A stretch of 64,000 nt of DNA from Engelhardtia mirabilis (GTDB lineage: Bacteria; Planctomycetota; UBA1135; GCA-002686595), in assembly GCA_007751255.1 (NCBI GenBank), contig CP036296.1, forward strand, positions 6,324,001-6,388,000, given 5' to 3'. A program made the position numbers and the translations under genes. Positions 61,146-64,000 of the stretch are shown piece after piece; the stretch's first letter is position 1, and every line of letters starts with the position of its first letter. Below the pieces are notes generated by a model. It ran no database searches. It worked only from the letters and a program-made list of their open reading frames with translations, and was not told the DNA's origin.

Positions 61146-63644
61146 TCAGCGCCCGCCGAGGAGGCGGAACTCCGCTTCGGTCAGGCTCACGACGACCGGA
61201 TCGTTGGTGTAGGGGACCTCGATCTCCCGGATCAAGACGGCGTCGCGTCCCCCCGGCCGCAGGAGCTGGTAGGACCCGGCCCAGGGGACTTCGCCGGTCC
61301 AGGCGCGGCTCGCGCGATCCCAGCTCAACGTCACCTCGCGCGAGCCGTTGGGTCCGTCGCGACGGAGGATGGCTCGCGGCCCCTCTGCGACTTCGGGCGC
61401 TAGCGCGGGCGGAGCCTCCAGGCGGACGACGACGGCCCGCTTCGTCAGACGCACCTCGAGCGGGCCGGGTCGGAGAGGCTCCAGTGCCCAGCGAGGGTCG
61501 AACCCGTCACGGACGACGACGACGTCGAGGTCCGCAGGTGGGGCCGAGAGGCTCGCTCGGCCGGCCGAGTCCGTCAAGGTGACGGCGCCGAAGGTCGTAC
61601 CCGCCGATCCGAGACGGACGCTCGCTCCCGGCACGGGCTCGCCGCGCCCGTTCACCACATCGACGTCGGTGCGGCGCAACCCGTCGCCTACGCGAATGGG
61701 GTCGAGTCGGATGACCTGGTCGCGACCGATGCGGAGCTCCTCGACGGCGGCAAGGACCCCCGCCCCCGAGGGCGAGAGCACCCACAGGTCGTAGGTGCCC
61801 GGGTGGTCGAGCTCGAACGACCATTCGTCCCCGAATGGGACCGGGGAGGAGCCTTGCATGGCGCCTGTCTCCGCGTTGGTCACGCAGACCAGCGGGGGCT
61901 CGCTCGGAATACCGGTGCGGGCGCGTTCGAGCACGAACTCGATCCGCGGTGGAGCGGCGAGCCGCACGAGGTTGTCGCGGGAGCCCAACTGCACGCGCCA
62001 GCTCTGCTCCTCGACCTCGATTGTGACCCTGGCCTCGGCTCCTTCGAGGGGTATCGGGTGCTGGATGGAGAAACGACCCTCGGCGTCGGAGACCGTGCGC
62101 CCGAGCGACGGGCCATCGACCACGCGCAACTCGACCGGCACCCGCGAAGCCGGTCGATCGAGCGGGAAGGTCAGGATCCCGGCCGTGGTCAGCAGCGATG
62201 AGGACATCGCGAGGTTCCCGAGATCGACGAGATCGGTGCCGAGCGCGGCGACACCAAGTTCGTCGGGAAGGCGCGCGACGGCGAGGCCGTAGCGCTTCGA
62301 GACGACGCGGAGCTCGGCGAGCTCGAAAGAAAGGGGCAGGAAGTCCAGGGGCCCCGTGCTGAAGCGACCGTCGCGATCCACGTCGATCCTGTGGGAGGCG
62401 ACCCCGGCAAGGTCGTTCTCGTCGAATGACTGTGCCCTTGACCCGCCGGAGCGTGTGACGATCTCGAACTGGTGCAGGGTGAAGCGGGCGGGTTCGCCAT
62501 CGCCGTCGACCAGGCGGCCTGTGAGGCCGGCGCGGACAGTCGGCCCGACGATCGACACCTCGACGTTCTCGCCATCGGTGGTGGGTCCGGCGAAGGTCCG
62601 GGTCGCGACGGCGGTCGAGAGCTCGAATTGCCGACCGAGGCCGACGACGGCCAGGCGGTAGCTCCCGGATTCGTCGAGCTCGGCGTCGAAGTCGGACCAC
62701 GAGTCGGCCAAGCTCAGCGTGATCCGAGAACCCGCTCGGAGGGGTACACCGTGTTCGTCGTGCGCAGTTACGAGGATGGAGCCGTGGGGCGGCAAGGTCG
62801 CGACCAGGGGCTCGTCCCAGGAGGCGGGGAATTCCAAGCGCGGCCCTCGATCCGCGATGCCGAGGGACTCGACGGCCAGGACGAAGGGGCCGACCTTGCC
62901 GGAGGCGTCGACCGGTGCGACCACGAAGCCCGCTTCGTCCGTGGGCTCCTCGCTCCACCGGCTCCCGCCGCCCAGGGAAGTGCCGCGGGTCGCGAGACGC
63001 ACCGCAGCCCTGGCGCCGACCACTGGGCGGCCATCCTCGCCCAGAAGCTCCAGGGGCACGAGCGGCTTGGTATGGATCGCCAGGCGCAAAGGCTCGTCGG
63101 CGCCGGAGGTCGAACGCTCGCGGGACGCGACCAGCTCGGCCAGGGCGCCGAGGTCGATACGCCGCCAAGGGAGTCGGACGCTGAGTCGATTCTCCGCAGG
63201 AGCTACTTGAACCCGGGTCCGGCCGAAGCGATCGGTGACGCCTGCCTCACGCCACCGCCATCGTGCCCTCGACGAGCGGTCGGGGTCGCTTTCGTCGTCC
63301 GCGCGGGCGAGATCGATCCGAGCATCCGCCACCGGCAGGCCGTGGACCTTGTCCACGACGAGCATCTCGACCTCGAGCGGTGCGGCGGCATCGATGGCGG
63401 TCGCGGCGCCGCCGAAGGATCCGAGCTCCGTGCGACCCCTGGCGCTCGAACGCGGTTCGACCGGTCGCAGGCTCAGCTCGTCGCCCTCCGGGCGGGCGTC
63501 TGCCGCGACTTGGTCGGAACCCTGAGCGACAGTCGGCGACGCCGCCGCACCTCGGCCATCGGGCTCGGACGAGTCGAGCCAGGCCCAGAGCACGGCCCCG
63601 GCGAGCAGGCAGGCAATCAGCAGACCTGCGGACGTTCTTCCCAT
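61146..63644 (-). CDS. Large membrane-anchored surface protein with carboxypeptidase-regulatory-like repeats
   Basis: 832 residues. N-terminal signal anchor MGRTSAGLLIACLLAGAVLWAWL, a 60-residue low-complexity linker, then a series of beta-sandwich units: VEMLVVDKVHGLPVADARIDLARA, LELLGEDGRPVVGARAAVRLATRG, LVTAHDEHGVPLRAG-type segment, LTGRLVDGDGEPARFTLHQFE, VELRVVDGPSLGRTVSDAEGRFSI and VDVVNGRGEPVPGASVRLG. The pattern VxxxxGxPVxGAxVxL...TDxxGRF is the family hallmark. It is the largest member of the group here. Probably an envelope protein; ligand unknown. Confidence 0.82.
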   Translation of the reverse strand: MGRTSAGLLIACLLAGAVLWAWLDSSEPDGRGAAASPTVAQGSDQVAADARPEGDELSLRPVEPRSSARGRTELGSFGGAATAIDAAAPLEVEMLVVDKVHGLPVADARIDLARADDESDPDRSSRARWRWREAGVTDRFGRTRVQVAPAENRLSVRLPWRRIDLGALAELVASRERSTSGADEPLRLAIHTKPLVPLELLGEDGRPVVGARAAVRLATRGTSLGGGSRWSEEPTDEAGFVVAPVDASGKVGPFVLAVESLGIADRGPRLEFPASWDEPLVATLPPHGSILVTAHDEHGVPLRAGSRITLSLADSWSDFDAELDESGSYRLAVVGLGRQFELSTAVATRTFAGPTTDGENVEVSIVGPTVRAGLTGRLVDGDGEPARFTLHQFEIVTRSGGSRAQSFDENDLAGVASHRIDVDRDGRFSTGPLDFLPLSFELAELRVVSKRYGLAVARLPDELGVAALGTDLVDLGNLAMSSSLLTTAGILTFPLDRPASRVPVELRVVDGPSLGRTVSDAEGRFSIQHPIPLEGAEARVTIEVEEQSWRVQLGSRDNLVRLAAPPRIEFVLERARTGIPSEPPLVCVTNAETGAMQGSSPVPFGDEWSFELDHPGTYDLWVLSPSGAGVLAAVEELRIGRDQVIRLDPIRVGDGLRRTDVDVVNGRGEPVPGASVRLGSAGTTFGAVTLTDSAGRASLSAPPADLDVVVVRDGFDPRWALEPLRPGPLEVRLTKRAVVVRLEAPPALAPEVAEGPRAILRRDGPNGSREVTLSWDRASRAWTGEVPWAGSYQLLRPGGRDAVLIREIEVPYTNDPVVVSLTEAEFRLLGGR

Positions 63645-63773
63645 GACGTCCTGATCCTAGTCCTCAGAATCCGAACGGGCGGGGTGGCCGGGTCCGAGCT
63701 CGACGCCACCCCCCCTCGATCGGCCCGTAGCTGGCAGACTGAGAGGGCTCCCCCGCCCCTCTCCGACCGCTCC

Positions 63774-64000
63774 ATGCTGACCACGATCTTCTGTCTCGCC
63801 GCCCTGGCCCAAACGACGCCGCCGCAACCCGTGCACTTCAACTGGGGCAGCGACGTCAACGAGGAGGCTTGGCTCTGGGAGGCGCCCGGGGCCAGTCACC
63901 TGGTCTGGTACCTGCCTGGCGGTTCCTGGAAGCAGGGCCCGGGTGGATTCGCGCCGGCCGCCATGCCGTCGATCCTCGAGCCGCTGCTGCAGGCTGGGAT
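63774..64000 (+). CDS. Secreted alpha/beta-hydrolase-like protein (N-terminal fragment, cut by window end)
   Basis: The ATG at 63774 opens a frame to the window edge: MLTTIFCLAALAQTTPPQP (short signal peptide, cleavage near ALAQ), then VHFNWGSDVNEEAWLWEAPGASHLVWYLPGGSWKQG. The strand LVWYLPGGSW resembles the start of an alpha/beta-hydrolase core (oxyanion-hole loop). Only 75 residues are visible, so the family is tentative. Divergent from the surface gene at 61146, with 129 bases between. Confidence 0.6.
   Translation, partial: MLTTIFCLAALAQTTPPQPVHFNWGSDVNEEAWLWEAPGASHLVWYLPGGSWKQGPGGFAPAAMPSILEPLLQAG

Overview
This is a very GC-rich bacterial chromosome segment. The gene set suggests a planctomycete, perhaps one of the high-GC lineages: large secreted proteins with carboxypeptidase-regulatory-like (CNA-B-like) domains, an FG-GAP protein, an ASPIC/UnbV protein, a CHRD protein, a parallel beta-helix protein with a 'DxDGDPR...DxGADE' tail, an ECF sigma factor paired with a helical-repeat protein, and few Shine-Dalgarno sites. 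This placement is inferred from gene content, not from a marker-gene comparison. Neighbouring genes are often joined by 4-base overlaps (ATGA, GTGA, TTGA) with GTG or TTG starts.

Layout. 1-3.2 kb: the N-terminal two thirds of rimO and a secreted beta-helix protein. 3.3-8.9 kb: ftsK followed, with an 8-base overlap, by a same-sized protein that has an FtsK-like membrane region and an FtsK-gamma-like winged helix but no motor. 9-15.3 kb: a radical SAM/SPASM enzyme and three secreted proteins (CHRD, FG-GAP, unknown). 15.5-18.1 kb: a frameshifted surface-protein gene lying between the real 3' end of coaB and a degenerate second copy of that 3' end. 18-24.2 kb: a minus-strand housekeeping run, tpiA, two SecG-type genes, pyrE, yicC, gmk, coaC, coaB, with aroF upstream. 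CoaC and CoaB are separate genes and rpoZ is not between gmk and coaC.

24.3-31.9 kb: an HD hydrolase, a hybrid histidine kinase, a small surface protein, a decayed kinase/receiver protein and a polytopic membrane protein. 31.97-33.23 kb: a complete insertion sequence with 24-base terminal inverted repeats, inserted where two convergent genes meet and supplying the last two bases of both stop codons. 33.2-37.2 kb: two tandem NtrC-like regulators whose AAA+ domains have lost different catalytic motifs. 37.4-42.7 kb: a THUMP-like methyltransferase, then a flippase, an SGNH-like protein and an MBOAT acyltransferase joined by 4-base overlaps, probably for export and acylation of a surface polysaccharide. 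42.8-45.5 kb: an ASPIC/UnbV protein with an orphan RnfD/NqrB-like membrane protein.

46-53.4 kb: a pteridine-reductase-like SDR, a TauE/SafE exporter, a surface protein, a metallo-beta-lactamase/double-rhodanese protein, tRNA-Val(UAC), and UDP-glucose dehydrogenase. 54-64 kb: an ECF sigma factor with a helical-repeat partner, a secreted TPR protein, XdhC, a DJ-1-type protein, a DUF523 protein, two large surface proteins, and the start of a secreted alpha/beta-hydrolase-like gene. No rRNA genes, CRISPR array or prophage were seen. The candidates most worth following are the motorless FtsK-like gene, the decaying regulator pair, and the coaB 3'-end duplication with the frameshifted gene between its copies.
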